A stretch of DNA of 64,000 nucleotides from CBFIDE01 sp965661265 (lineage in GTDB: Bacteria; Bacteroidota; Bacteroidia; Flavobacteriales; Schleiferiaceae), in assembly GCA_965661265.1 (NCBI GenBank), contig CBFIDE010000005.1, forward strand, positions 62,001 to 126,000, in the 5' to 3' direction. The translations under genes were made by a program, and so were the position numbers. Shown piece by piece: positions 18,019 through 26,717 of the stretch. Positions within the stretch are counted from its first letter, which is position 1, and each line of letters opens with the position of its first letter. The notes under the pieces are model-generated. The model made no database searches, was not told the DNA's origin, and was given only the letters and a program-made list of their open reading frames with translations.

Positions 18019-18804
18019 CTAAGATATTTTGTTTTTAATCTCTAACATATCCTTTTTTAAATCCAACATCATCTTTAATAACTCATCTTGCTCTAGCTTA
18101 TCAGAGTTTTGCTGATTTAAATTAAAGTTAATGCTAGCCTTAGCTTTCCACACTTCTAGAACTTCATTTATGGGCATAGAATAAGGCTTATACTCTTTGT
18201 TGTCTGACTGCAGAACTAAGCTTTGCTTGCTCTTTATTTGATTGAGTAATCTTTTATAGACAATCCCCTCATTCTTACTAATGATAACATAGGTCTCATT
18301 ATCTTTAATATCATTCCAGTCTTCAATATATTCTGTGATCAAATAAGCTTGATCTTCCAAAGGCAGCATGCTGTCACCTTCTATTTGAAAAACTCTATGC
18401 GTTCTCTCTTGCTGTATTTCTTTAAAGGGGAGCCTTAGGCTTTTTAAGTTCTCCATATATTCAATATCGCCATATCCTCTGGTATATCCAGCTGACGCTT
18501 TCTGTGGGATAAGAGCAATTTGCTCATCTCCTTCCTCATTAGTCAATATGGAAAGTACTCTCAGTTTGTTTCCTGCTAAATCTAATTTAGGGATAAACTC
18601 AGCCTGAGGTTTGCTGATAAAGTTGTCTAGACTGACCTTAAAAAAATCAGCTAAAGCTTGTAATGTCTTTAATCTAGGCTCTGAACGCCCTTCTTCATAA
18701 GCACCAATTAAACTTCTGTTTAACCCTAGCTTGGCCGCCAAGTCTGCCTGGGTTAACTTCTTTAATTTTCTGTAATGCTTAATATTTTCTGCTACATAAT
18801 TCAC
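18019..18804 (-). CDS. HTH-S24 self-cleaving repressor (LexA/UmuD-like)
   Basis: A 261-residue regulator. Residues 7-60 are an XRE-type helix-turn-helix (KKLTQADLAAKLGLNRSLIG). The C-terminal half is an S24 peptidase with Ser145 (EGDSMLP) and Lys184 (IVYKRLL). An Ala105-Gly106 bond (QKASAGY) stands 39 residues before the Ser, as in LexA/UmuD cleavage sites. Residues about 230-261 are a charged heptad-like tail. It should be inactivated by RecA-stimulated self-cleavage after DNA damage. It leads the operon DUF72-SRAP-DnaE-DinB. The start is a GTG; no in-frame ATG exists before an upstream stop. A palindromic operator candidate lies 13 bp upstream. Confidence 0.88.
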   Translation of the reverse strand: MNYVAENIKHYRKLKKLTQADLAAKLGLNRSLIGAYEEGRSEPRLKTLQALADFFKVSLDNFISKPQAEFIPKLDLAGNKLRVLSILTNEEGDEQIALIPQKASAGYTRGYGDIEYMENLKSLRLPFKEIQQERTHRVFQIEGDSMLPLEDQAYLITEYIEDWNDIKDNETYVIISKNEGIVYKRLLNQIKSKQSLVLQSDNKEYKPYSMPINEVLEVWKAKASINFNLNQQNSDKLEQDELLKMMLDLKKDMLEIKNKIS

Positions 18805-18816
18805 ATTGCTAAAATA

Positions 18817-18830
18817 ATTAGAATTCTAAT
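18817..18830. promoter_or_regulatory. Palindromic operator candidate of the damage cassette
   Basis: Perfect 14-bp palindrome ATTAGAATTCTAAT centred 18823/18824, only 13 bp upstream of the repressor's GTG. Outer arms GCTAA (18809-18813) and TTAGC (18835-18839) add near-symmetry. The motif TAATTAG occurs twice (from 18815 and 18832), 17 bp apart. Position and symmetry suit autorepression by the HTH-S24 protein. Confidence 0.55.
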
Positions 18831-18992
18831 ATAATTAGCAAATCAAATGTGTTTTTTATGCCTTTTTTTAAGAAGCTCAATCTCTAGCGGCATAAGGCAT
18901 TCTTAAAGTTTCATCACCTAAAGGGTCTTATTCTCAATAGTATTTTAAGAAATGATGTTTTACATTGCTGCTTAATCTAAGCTTTGATTGCC

Positions 18993-19688
18993 ATGAGTAA
19001 ATTGATCTCTCTTTATTTATCTTCTATAATTATTCTTTTTGCAGTTTCCTGCGATACAGAGCCAAAAAGGGATACAGAACTTAAAAACTATAAATACCTA
19101 GCTCTTGGCGATAGTTATACAATAGGAACAGCTATTGGGCCAGAAAATGCTTATCCAAGCTTATTGAAGGATAGTCTAGAGGCAGGTATGCCTTGGAATA
19201 TACAATTAGAAACTATTGCTCAAAACGGCTGGACAACAGCAGATTTGATTCAAGGAATAAGGCAAAAGAAACCAGATCATGATTTTGATTTGGTAAGCCT
19301 TCTTATTGGTGTAAATAACCAATACCAATCTTTGAGTAAAGCATTATATAAACAAGAGTTTATAGAGCTAGTAGATAGTGCTAGAGCTTTTGCATCGGAT
19401 GACTTTAGTAAGCTCCTCATAATTAGTATTCCTGATTATGGTGTCACGCCAGCGGCTTCTCAAAACAAGGAATCTATTGGACTTTCTATAGATGATTTTA
19501 ATCGTATTAATAAGGCTGTGGCCGATTCTCTTTCTATACGCTATGTAGAGCTTACGGAGATAAGTAGAACAGCACTAGGGAAGACTGATTTGATTGCAGA
19601 TGATGGACTCCATTTTTCTGGTAAAATGCATCACTTATGGTTAGATGCTATATACATCAAGGCTATTAAAATTATGAATGGCCAATAG
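18993..19688 (+). CDS. SGNH/GDSL-family hydrolase, lipoprotein
   Basis: A 231-residue esterase/lipase-like SGNH hydrolase. Block I is ALGDSYTIGTA with the catalytic Ser, block III is IGVNNQYQ (Asn) and block V is DDGLHFSGKMH with the Asp-x-x-His pair. The N-terminus MSKLISLYLSSIIILFAVSC is a lipoprotein signal peptide with lipobox AVSC, so the enzyme is anchored in a membrane facing the periplasm or outside. I chose the ATG at 18993 over a TTG three codons upstream. It is a single gene; TAAGCTTTG at 18977-18985 is a near-match to the -7 promoter element. Substrate cannot be told. Confidence 0.87.
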   Translation: MSKLISLYLSSIIILFAVSCDTEPKRDTELKNYKYLALGDSYTIGTAIGPENAYPSLLKDSLEAGMPWNIQLETIAQNGWTTADLIQGIRQKKPDHDFDLVSLLIGVNNQYQSLSKALYKQEFIELVDSARAFASDDFSKLLIISIPDYGVTPAASQNKESIGLSIDDFNRINKAVADSLSIRYVELTEISRTALGKTDLIADDGLHFSGKMHHLWLDAIYIKAIKIMNGQ

Positions 19689-19783
19689 TTGGCATAATTT
19701 CTGACTCCTTCATTTTACAATTCATTAATATTGTAGCTGATACTATAATCGCATTAAAATTTGCTACGGCCCTAAACTAGCCT

Positions 19784-21667
19784 ATGAAACATTTACTCAT
19801 AATCTTAAGCCTCCTTTTTTCCATAACTGCATTTGGGCAATCATCCAAGTCTATAAAGCGGTATAGAGAGGCTCAAAGTGAAATGACAAATGGGAATAGT
19901 GATAAGGCTCTAGTTTTATTAAATAAGGCTATTGATAAGGACCCTGATTTTGTGGATGCTCTTGTTCTTAAAGGTGATATTCTAAAGTTAGAAGGTCAAT
20001 TAGAGGCTAGTATTGAATCTTATGAGACTGCCTTAAAGTATTCTAATAAGCCCTACATCATGCTTTTTTACGCTCGTGTATTATTTGAGAATAAGAACTA
20101 TGATAAAGCTAGCCTTGTTCTCAATAAATATCTCGAAAAGCCTAATGTTTCTGAAAAGTATCTTTCTCAAGCTAATCTATTATTAAGAAGTTGTGCCTTT
20201 GCTAAAAAAGCAACTAAGGAGCCTAAAGATTTTGAGCCTGAAAATTTAGGCCCAAATGTAAATTCTGAAGCCATGGAATATTTTCCTTCTATATCTGTAG
20301 ACGGAAAACAGTTGGTGTTTACTAAACGCGATCCTAATGCTGCTAAATCTGATGAGGATTTTTGGATAAGTAATTGGCGCGATGAAGATGGAGAGTGGGG
20401 GCAATCTAAACCTATAGAAGGAAGGTTAAACTCTGCATTAAATGAAGGTGCACAAAGCTTATCGGCCGATGGAAAAATATTGTTTTTTACTGGCTGTCAA
20501 AGACCTGATGGTTATGGGAGTTGTGATATTTACGCTTCTTTCTATTTACCAAATGAAACTTGGAGCCCTGTTATGAATTTGGGCACTAGCATTAATACTG
20601 GCCTTTGGGAGAGTCAGCCTAGTATTTCATCTGATGGCAGAACCTTATATTTTACTAGGGGTAAAAGTAGTTCTGATCCTAATATTGATGTTTATTACTC
20701 AACACTCTCTAATGATGGTTATTGGTCAAAGGCTCAACCAATAAAAGGAAAAGTGAATACTTCAGGCCAGGATGTTTCTCCGTATATTCATTTTGATAAT
20801 CAAACTTTATACTTTGCTTCTAATGGTCACCCTGGAATGGGTGATTTGGATTTCTTTGTGTCTAGAATTCAGGAAGATGGAAGTTGGGGAGAGCCTGAGA
20901 ATTTAGGCTATCCTATCAATACTTCTGAGCAAGAATTTTCAATGGTTGTTTCTCCAGATGGAGCTAAGGGCTATTTTGCTTCTAAAGTAGAAGGAGGTTT
21001 TGGAAAGTTAGACTTATATAGCTTTGAGCTTCCTAATGAATCTAGAGCCATTGAAATCGCCTATGTAAAGGGGATTGTGCAGGATTCTATTACAGGAGAG
21101 AAGCTGAGCTTGGAATTGGAGTATTTAAATTTATCTACAAATACACTGGCAAAGTCAACTACCTCAGATAAAAATGGAGCGTTCTTTAGCGTGCTTCCCA
21201 AAAATGCTGATTATGCTCTAATAATTAAGGAGCCTGGCTATTTGTTTTATTCTAAGAATTTCAATTTAGAATCATCTCATATTGATTACCCTACTGAATT
21301 GAACGTTTATCTATTACCCATAAGGAAAGGGGCAAAGGTTATATTAGATAATATATTTTTTGAAACTGATTCTGATATATTGAGCAAGGAATCAAGAGTT
21401 GAATTGCTAGTCTTGGCTGATTTTATGAAGGAAAATAATGAAGTGAGAATAGCCATTGAAGGGCATACTGATGATATTGGAGATGATGCTTATAATCTTA
21501 AGCTGAGTAAGGCAAGAGCTCAAAGTGTAGTAAATTATCTGATAAAATCAGGTGTGGATTCAAAGAGGCTAGAGGCAAAGGGGTATGGAGAAACAAAGCC
21601 AATAATTCCTAATGATAGTGATGAGTCTAGAGCAATGAATAGGCGAACTGAATTTAGAGTGCTATAA
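19784..21667 (+). CDS. PorE-like protein: TPR, PD40 propeller, OmpA C-terminal domain
   Basis: A 627-residue periplasmic/outer-membrane protein. After a signal peptide (1-18, ending AFGQ) come TPR helices (about 20-145), five PD40/WD40-like propeller blades (about 155-415; repeated SISSDGRTLYFTR-type strands), a carboxypeptidase-regulatory-like beta domain (about 425-510) and an OmpA peptidoglycan-binding domain (about 515-627; IEGHTDDIGDDAYNLKLSKAR). This order matches PorE, a T9SS component that ties the secretion machinery to peptidoglycan. Flavobacteria carry several paralogues of this architecture, so the T9SS role is likely but not proven. It overlaps the convergent gene by 6 bp. TAAAATTTG at 19756-19764 is a near-match promoter. 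Confidence 0.85.
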   Translation: MKHLLIILSLLFSITAFGQSSKSIKRYREAQSEMTNGNSDKALVLLNKAIDKDPDFVDALVLKGDILKLEGQLEASIESYETALKYSNKPYIMLFYARVLFENKNYDKASLVLNKYLEKPNVSEKYLSQANLLLRSCAFAKKATKEPKDFEPENLGPNVNSEAMEYFPSISVDGKQLVFTKRDPNAAKSDEDFWISNWRDEDGEWGQSKPIEGRLNSALNEGAQSLSADGKILFFTGCQRPDGYGSCDIYASFYLPNETWSPVMNLGTSINTGLWESQPSISSDGRTLYFTRGKSSSDPNIDVYYSTLSNDGYWSKAQPIKGKVNTSGQDVSPYIHFDNQTLYFASNGHPGMGDLDFFVSRIQEDGSWGEPENLGYPINTSEQEFSMVVSPDGAKGYFASKVEGGFGKLDLYSFELPNESRAIEIAYVKGIVQDSITGEKLSLELEYLNLSTNTLAKSTTSDKNGAFFSVLPKNADYALIIKEPGYLFYSKNFNLESSHIDYPTELNVYLLPIRKGAKVILDNIFFETDSDILSKESRVELLVLADFMKENNEVRIAIEGHTDDIGDDAYNLKLSKARAQSVVNYLIKSGVDSKRLEAKGYGETKPIIPNDSDESRAMNRRTEFRVL

Positions 21668-22906
21668 TATATAGCGCACTCCACCGTGTATATAGCTGCC
21701 AGATGAAACATTACTTAAAGCAAGACCAACTAAATTATTGGTACCAATATTAAGTCTCCAATAACTGGAGAGCTGCCATATATAATTCACTTCCAGTCCA
21801 AAACCTGCAAATCCGCCATAAGCTAAAGCTCCGCTTAGGGAATGATTCTCATTAAACTCTAAGCTAGTTCCAATTCCAAGTCTAGGAGTAAATGACGCTA
21901 TGTACTGATATCGCGCGAAAGCGAAAACATTAGTAAGAGTCTTATTCTTTAAATTGTAAACATATTCTCCATCTATTCTGAACGGAAGAATACTAGTATA
22001 AGAAGTAGCTTCATTCTCAAATAAGCTATTCACTAATTGTGAACGGCTGTTAGCAAAAAGATCATTAGGAATGTCTAAAATACTTTCAGCCTCAACCCCT
22101 CCATATACAAAAGAGGTATCTGCATTTGTTTTAAAGCCTTGATTCCAATAAATAATACCTAGGTCTCTAACTTTAAGTTTGATGACAGATTTTTTAAAAT
22201 TCCATTGAGTTCCAAAACTAAGCCCTATACCAAAACCGTTTACAGCTAGTGTATTAGAGGTTCTATTGCTCTCGCTCAAGTTGTAATTACCATTAAACTC
22301 AATGAATGACCCATCTGGTTCTGTATAAAAAGAAACCTCGTTCAATTTATAGTTTAAGTGATCATGGCCAACAATTAAACTCACTCCAGCGCTAATGGGC
22401 AAAGAGTCTATGCTAAACTGAAAGCCATATTCAATTCCGGTATAGTTCCATAATTCCCTTTGACTATTAGATAAGTCTAATACATTTCCGGCGGTTGGCT
22501 TATTTCCCAGAAGTAGCAGTGACAATAGATCTTTATTAAGCAGAGTGCTTTCAACATACTGATTGTAAATTCTAATGCTATAGGCGGGAATATGGATTTT
22601 AAAAGCATCATAAGAAGGTTGATAATAACCTACGGACCAACCATATCTGTAGCCGTAATTGAGCATATCATCTACGCTATTAAGGATTTCGTTTTTATCG
22701 CTATCCTCAATGAATCCTCCAGAATTAAAATCATAAAGCTGCCTTGCTGTAAGGTCTTTGTTTTCAAGACCAAAGCTTCCACTAACTTCTAAGAACGGTC
22801 TGCTTTTAATAGGTAAATTAAGCTCTCTTAATAATTTCTCAGTCGAATCTTTTTGACCATATGAGAAAAATGAGATTAAGCTCAAAAGAAGAATTAACTT
22901 TTTCAA
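21662..22906 (-). CDS. Outer-membrane beta-barrel protein (DUF5723-like), left copy
   Basis: A 414-residue secreted protein with a signal peptide ending SYGQ and a barrel of alternating strands (FGIGLSFGTQWNFKKS, SLSGALAYGGFAGFGLEVNYIWQL), closing with GGVRYIL. It looks like the DUF5723 / PorV-FadL-like group of Bacteroidota barrels. It follows the lipoprotein gene with only 3 bp between, and must start at a TTG because an in-frame stop lies two codons upstream. It pairs with that lipoprotein in the same order as the divergent copy on the right. Function unknown; transport or surface-protein anchoring is inference. Confidence 0.75.
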   Translation of the reverse strand: MKKLILLLSLISFFSYGQKDSTEKLLRELNLPIKSRPFLEVSGSFGLENKDLTARQLYDFNSGGFIEDSDKNEILNSVDDMLNYGYRYGWSVGYYQPSYDAFKIHIPAYSIRIYNQYVESTLLNKDLLSLLLLGNKPTAGNVLDLSNSQRELWNYTGIEYGFQFSIDSLPISAGVSLIVGHDHLNYKLNEVSFYTEPDGSFIEFNGNYNLSESNRTSNTLAVNGFGIGLSFGTQWNFKKSVIKLKVRDLGIIYWNQGFKTNADTSFVYGGVEAESILDIPNDLFANSRSQLVNSLFENEATSYTSILPFRIDGEYVYNLKNKTLTNVFAFARYQYIASFTPRLGIGTSLEFNENHSLSGALAYGGFAGFGLEVNYIWQLSSYWRLNIGTNNLVGLALSNVSSGSYIHGGVRYIL

Positions 22907-22909
22907 TTG

Positions 22910-24970
22910 TTAAGGTGTTAAAATGCTTAAATCTCCTATCAATTGGAGGTCTAGGTAGTTTTCTGAATAGAATTTTACTTTTTGATTGGAGCTAGTATTT
23001 AATTCTGTCTTGAAAACAAAATACTTTGCTTCCTTCAAATTAGGCACTTGCTCCTTAGTAAACGGAAAGCTTAAATCGCTTCTTATTTCTTTAAAAGCTC
23101 TATCATTTTGAATACTGGCTGAACTAATTTCATCTGCACTAGAAAGTGTGTCTAAAGCATTTAAGTCCGCATCTAATAGGATTAATTCTAAAGTAAAATC
23201 AATGGGAAAGAAATTCTTAGCAATGATATTAAGGCTACCACTTTGAAGCAAATTATCTGGATCTAAATCTGCATATTCAAACTCACTTGTGTCTTGGAAA
23301 CTAATTTGACTCATTGATAAATGAAGAGGGATGTCTAAATTTAAATACGCCTCTATGCCATAATTAATATTCAAAAATTGACTTAAGTCAGTTTCAGGTA
23401 CATTTCTATTGAGGTAAGCTGATACATTCAAATCAAAAAACTTAGGCTTTAGCTCAAAAAGTTGATCAATATTAGAATTGTTTGAATTTAAAAGAAAGCT
23501 ATTCAAACCACAGGCAGGCTTATCTCCTTCAATAATTTCGTTAGCTCTGTCTAAAGCTAAGAACTGCCCTAGACTTGTCCAATTTAGTTGAATGGCAGAA
23601 TTATCATTTCTAGCATTCACAGAGTTTACTACAAAATCAATGGGTGCTCCAATATTATTTTCAATTTCTAAAGAGAGATTGACTTCCTCAAAATCAAAAT
23701 CACCACTACTAAGATTTTGAAAGAAATCCACTTCTGAGGTTTCTAGAGTTTCAATAGTATCAGTTCCTATATAACCATATCCTCTTTCAGCCGTAAGTTC
23801 TTTAATACCTGTTTGCAGAAAAACACTGTCCTGTAAGTTAAGGTTAATCAGTTTTCCACTACTATCAATGCGGCCTTGTAGAATGGTATAGAGCATATTA
23901 AAGGCATTGATACTATCTGGTGGTCCTGTGAGATCGAGGTCACAGGACGAAATAGGAAATTCAGAATAAGTAGTAGAAATACCGCCTAAAGGAGCTGGAT
24001 CTAAAATCTCTATAAAGGTTAAAATTCCATTAGCATTAGTAGCTCCTGGCAAACTATATTGAAAAAATATATTGTCATCTATAGTGCTTGTCGCATCAAT
24101 AAAGATAAGCCCTGAATTAACGTATATCCTGTTTAACTTGGCTCCAGGTGCATCTAAAATTGCAGCAGTAGTATCGTTTACAAGATTTTGAGTTGGAAAT
24201 ATGGCTGTAGCCGATTCAGGATCTAGCTTATCAATAGTAATTTGAATGGATATTGCATCTGATGTGTCAATCAAAACTTGAACACCATTACTACCAGGAG
24301 AGTCCATGTTTAATAGGCTCGCCTGAAGTTCTCCTTCTATTATAGTCCCATTGTTAAGTCTAACACTGTCGTAATGAACAGCTGACGAAGCTAAAGATGA
24401 AAGAGTGTTTTGTAAAAGTAAACTACCACTAGTTTTATTTCTTATTTCATATTGAAGATCAGTGAGCTCAATAGGGAAGCCATTTTCCATCCTCAGAACC
24501 AGCCAACCATCATTTAAGGTGATGTTTTGAAAATAGTCAGTGGCATCGATATCAAATACCTCAGGACCAATTCCATTTAAAGCCGGAATTGCAACATTAT
24601 TTCCATTGCTAGCTATAATGAGTTGGCCTGTGAGACCTGAAGAAGCTGCTAGCCTGCCTAAAGAAATATTATTGACAATGATTCTTTTTCCTAAATCAAT
24701 ACTATTTAGCTTTACTGTATTCTCAAAGCTTTCTTCTAAAACTGAAGCTATTTCATCGAGCTTAAAGGAGCCGATTTTATTTCTAAAAACAATAGAGTAC
24801 AGGCTATCATTGCCAAGGCTAAGTGTAGAGTCTGCAATTAAGTCACTTATTTCAAGTCTAGAGCTTAGGATCGGAACCAGAGTCTCTACCTGCCATTGAA
24901 GTTTTTGATTTTCTCTTCTACAAGAAAATAACATTAAAAGGAAAAAAAGTAAACTAAATAAGTGTTTCAA
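22910..24970 (-). CDS. Large lipoprotein of unknown function, left copy
   Basis: A 686-residue lipoprotein. Its N-terminus MKHLFSLLFFLLMLFSC ends in lipobox LFSC. The mature protein is almost all beta strands with many Asp, Ser and Asn and no enzyme motif. Its first segment (LVPILSSRLEISDLIADSTLSL) aligns by eye with that of the divergently encoded lipoprotein (LVPVVKAKLDLSDFVQEDSLF), and both have a C-terminal segment of similar style, so the two are paralogues. The start is a TTG at the position where the signal peptide begins; no ATG is available. An exact -7 promoter element lies 33 bp upstream. Surface-exposed or periplasmic; partner is the barrel encoded next. Confidence 0.75.
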   Translation of the reverse strand: MKHLFSLLFFLLMLFSCRRENQKLQWQVETLVPILSSRLEISDLIADSTLSLGNDSLYSIVFRNKIGSFKLDEIASVLEESFENTVKLNSIDLGKRIIVNNISLGRLAASSGLTGQLIIASNGNNVAIPALNGIGPEVFDIDATDYFQNITLNDGWLVLRMENGFPIELTDLQYEIRNKTSGSLLLQNTLSSLASSAVHYDSVRLNNGTIIEGELQASLLNMDSPGSNGVQVLIDTSDAISIQITIDKLDPESATAIFPTQNLVNDTTAAILDAPGAKLNRIYVNSGLIFIDATSTIDDNIFFQYSLPGATNANGILTFIEILDPAPLGGISTTYSEFPISSCDLDLTGPPDSINAFNMLYTILQGRIDSSGKLINLNLQDSVFLQTGIKELTAERGYGYIGTDTIETLETSEVDFFQNLSSGDFDFEEVNLSLEIENNIGAPIDFVVNSVNARNDNSAIQLNWTSLGQFLALDRANEIIEGDKPACGLNSFLLNSNNSNIDQLFELKPKFFDLNVSAYLNRNVPETDLSQFLNINYGIEAYLNLDIPLHLSMSQISFQDTSEFEYADLDPDNLLQSGSLNIIAKNFFPIDFTLELILLDADLNALDTLSSADEISSASIQNDRAFKEIRSDLSFPFTKEQVPNLKEAKYFVFKTELNTSSNQKVKFYSENYLDLQLIGDLSILTP

Positions 24971-25002
24971 TTTAATCGTGATATTTTTCGCAATTTATAA
25001 AA

Positions 25003-25010
25003 CAAACATA
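25003..25010 (-). promoter_or_regulatory. -7 promoter element (TATGTTTG on minus)
   Basis: Exact TAnnTTTG match on the minus strand, 32 bp before the TTG start of the left lipoprotein gene, in the 212-bp divergent intergenic region. Confidence 0.55.
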
Positions 25011-25105
25011 GGTTTATTAACAAACACTTATTATTCGTTTTTTGATTATTATTAGTTTTTTTATAATATCTTTAAGGTTGGCAGGCTTGTTTTAATTCCC
25101 GTTAT

Positions 25106-25113
25106 TATTTTCG
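25106..25113 (+). promoter_or_regulatory. -7 promoter element variant TATTTTCG
   Basis: TAnnTTCG variant followed by CAATG, about 70 bp upstream of the right lipoprotein gene. A TTG at 25087-25089 lies 16 bp upstream, close to usual -33 spacing. The same variant precedes truA and hisS. Confidence 0.45.
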
Positions 25114-25182
25114 CAATGCATGAAAGCACTGTCTTAAAAACCAGCAAGCTTAGCGATATAATTTTAAAATTAATTAAACTAA

Positions 25183-26715
25183 ATGAAGAGATTTTTACTG
25201 TCCGTTTTAATTTTAGGCAGTTTGTTTGCGTGTGAACGTAAAGAAATAGACTTAGACTTATTAGATGATTTAGCGGCTGGGCCTGAGCTTTTAGTGCCCG
25301 TTGTCAAAGCAAAATTAGATTTAAGCGACTTTGTTCAAGAAGATAGTTTATTCACTATAGATCCAGATAGCGGAATAAGAGTTGTTTACGTGGAGGATAG
25401 TTTATTTGGCTTTTCACTTATTGACTTTCTTAATATTCCAGATCAAAATCCAACTTCTTTTACAATTATAAATGGGGCTCCAGACTTAGATGTTGATTTA
25501 GGTTTGGGTACAATTGCAGGAGCAGAATTGTCTTCGGCAGAATTTGATGCTGGCTATTTAAAATATACCGTAACTACAGATACTTTTGTTTCATCTGGAA
25601 CAGATTTAAAACTGGTTATCAAGAATGCGACTATTGGTGGTACTCAATTTTCGAACACTATTAATTTACCAGCAAATAATTTAAGCATTACTGATAGTAT
25701 TGACCTTTCAGGCTTGACATTTGACTTTAGTAATGGTGGAACAGCTGTTAACTTCATGGGTTTAATAGTTGGAATGGAGAATGCGGGAACGGCAAAAGCT
25801 AATCAACTATTTAATTTAGAGGTGCAGTTTAAGTCCTTAATACCAAACAATGCTCAAGGCTTTTTTGGAGAAAGAGTTGTAAATATTCCTTCTGGAAGTT
25901 TCCAATTTGATATTTCCGGTGTTTCTGAGTTTGTAGATGGCTTTAGATTAGAAAACCCTAAAATCACTCTTAAGACCAGAAGCACTGTAGGCTTAGGTCT
26001 AGATATAGCTCCTGACTTTGATGGAATTAATAAAGAAGGAACCATTACATCCTTAGATGCTAATCCACTAATAATTCAGCCTGCTCCTGCAATTGGGCAA
26101 ACTGTTACGTCTGATTTGGTAATTGATAAGAGCAATTCAGCAATTGTAGATTTCTTAGAGGCCCTTCCTAATGAAATGCTTTATTCAGGAGAAGTTACTT
26201 TAAACAAAGGCCTAACAACTGCCAATAATTTTATTGAAAGCAATTCTACAGTAGAAATAGGATTAGAGATTGACTTACCTTTAGAGTTGAGCGCAAAAAA
26301 TATGAAGATCGAAGAGACAATCAGTGATTTCTCGTTGGACGCCGGAGAAGAGCAAACTGACTTTATTGAAAAATTGACTTTATACTTTAAGACCACAAAT
26401 GGTTTTCCATTTGATGTAGATGTGAATGTTACATTTTTGGATACTATTACTGGAGATAGCTTACAAGGAGTTGCTATTCCTCTTTTAATAGCGGCACCGG
26501 TTGATAATGTTGGTAGATCTATTTCTTCTTCTGTAAGTGATTTTGAAATTTCATTTACTTCTGATCAAATAGATGGATTATTAGATGCTAATGCTCTTAA
26601 AATTGAAGCTAAATTAAATAGTACAGATAATGGTGATAAGGTAGTTAAGATGTTTACTGACTACGGATTAGAATTGCAAATGGCAGTACGAACTAAACTC
26701 TTTTACGGACTATAA
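25183..26715 (+). CDS. Lipoprotein of unknown function, right copy
   Basis: A 510-residue lipoprotein with signal MKRFLLSVLILGSLFAC (lipobox LFAC). The mature part is beta-rich and acidic (ERKEIDLDLLDDLAAGPE), with no enzyme motif. The opening LVPVVKAKLDLSDFVQEDS matches the paralogous left lipoprotein. It starts an operon with the barrel gene 2 bp after its stop and a further small lipoprotein. The two paralogues differ in length (510 against 686 residues), so they have diverged well beyond a recent duplication. Function unknown. Confidence 0.75.
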   Translation: MKRFLLSVLILGSLFACERKEIDLDLLDDLAAGPELLVPVVKAKLDLSDFVQEDSLFTIDPDSGIRVVYVEDSLFGFSLIDFLNIPDQNPTSFTIINGAPDLDVDLGLGTIAGAELSSAEFDAGYLKYTVTTDTFVSSGTDLKLVIKNATIGGTQFSNTINLPANNLSITDSIDLSGLTFDFSNGGTAVNFMGLIVGMENAGTAKANQLFNLEVQFKSLIPNNAQGFFGERVVNIPSGSFQFDISGVSEFVDGFRLENPKITLKTRSTVGLGLDIAPDFDGINKEGTITSLDANPLIIQPAPAIGQTVTSDLVIDKSNSAIVDFLEALPNEMLYSGEVTLNKGLTTANNFIESNSTVEIGLEIDLPLELSAKNMKIEETISDFSLDAGEEQTDFIEKLTLYFKTTNGFPFDVDVNVTFLDTITGDSLQGVAIPLLIAAPVDNVGRSISSSVSDFEISFTSDQIDGLLDANALKIEAKLNSTDNGDKVVKMFTDYGLELQMAVRTKLFYGL

Positions 26716-26717
26716 TT

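Noticed and set aside
18858..18900. ATGCCTT ... AAGGCAT inverted repeat upstream of the SGNH gene
   Set aside because: A 7-bp arm with a 29-base loop and no T tract has no clear function; left as intergenic sequence.
24540..24899. 119-codon plus-strand frame inside the left lipoprotein gene
   Set aside because: Antisense shadow of a long gene with a lipoprotein signal; composition is low complexity.
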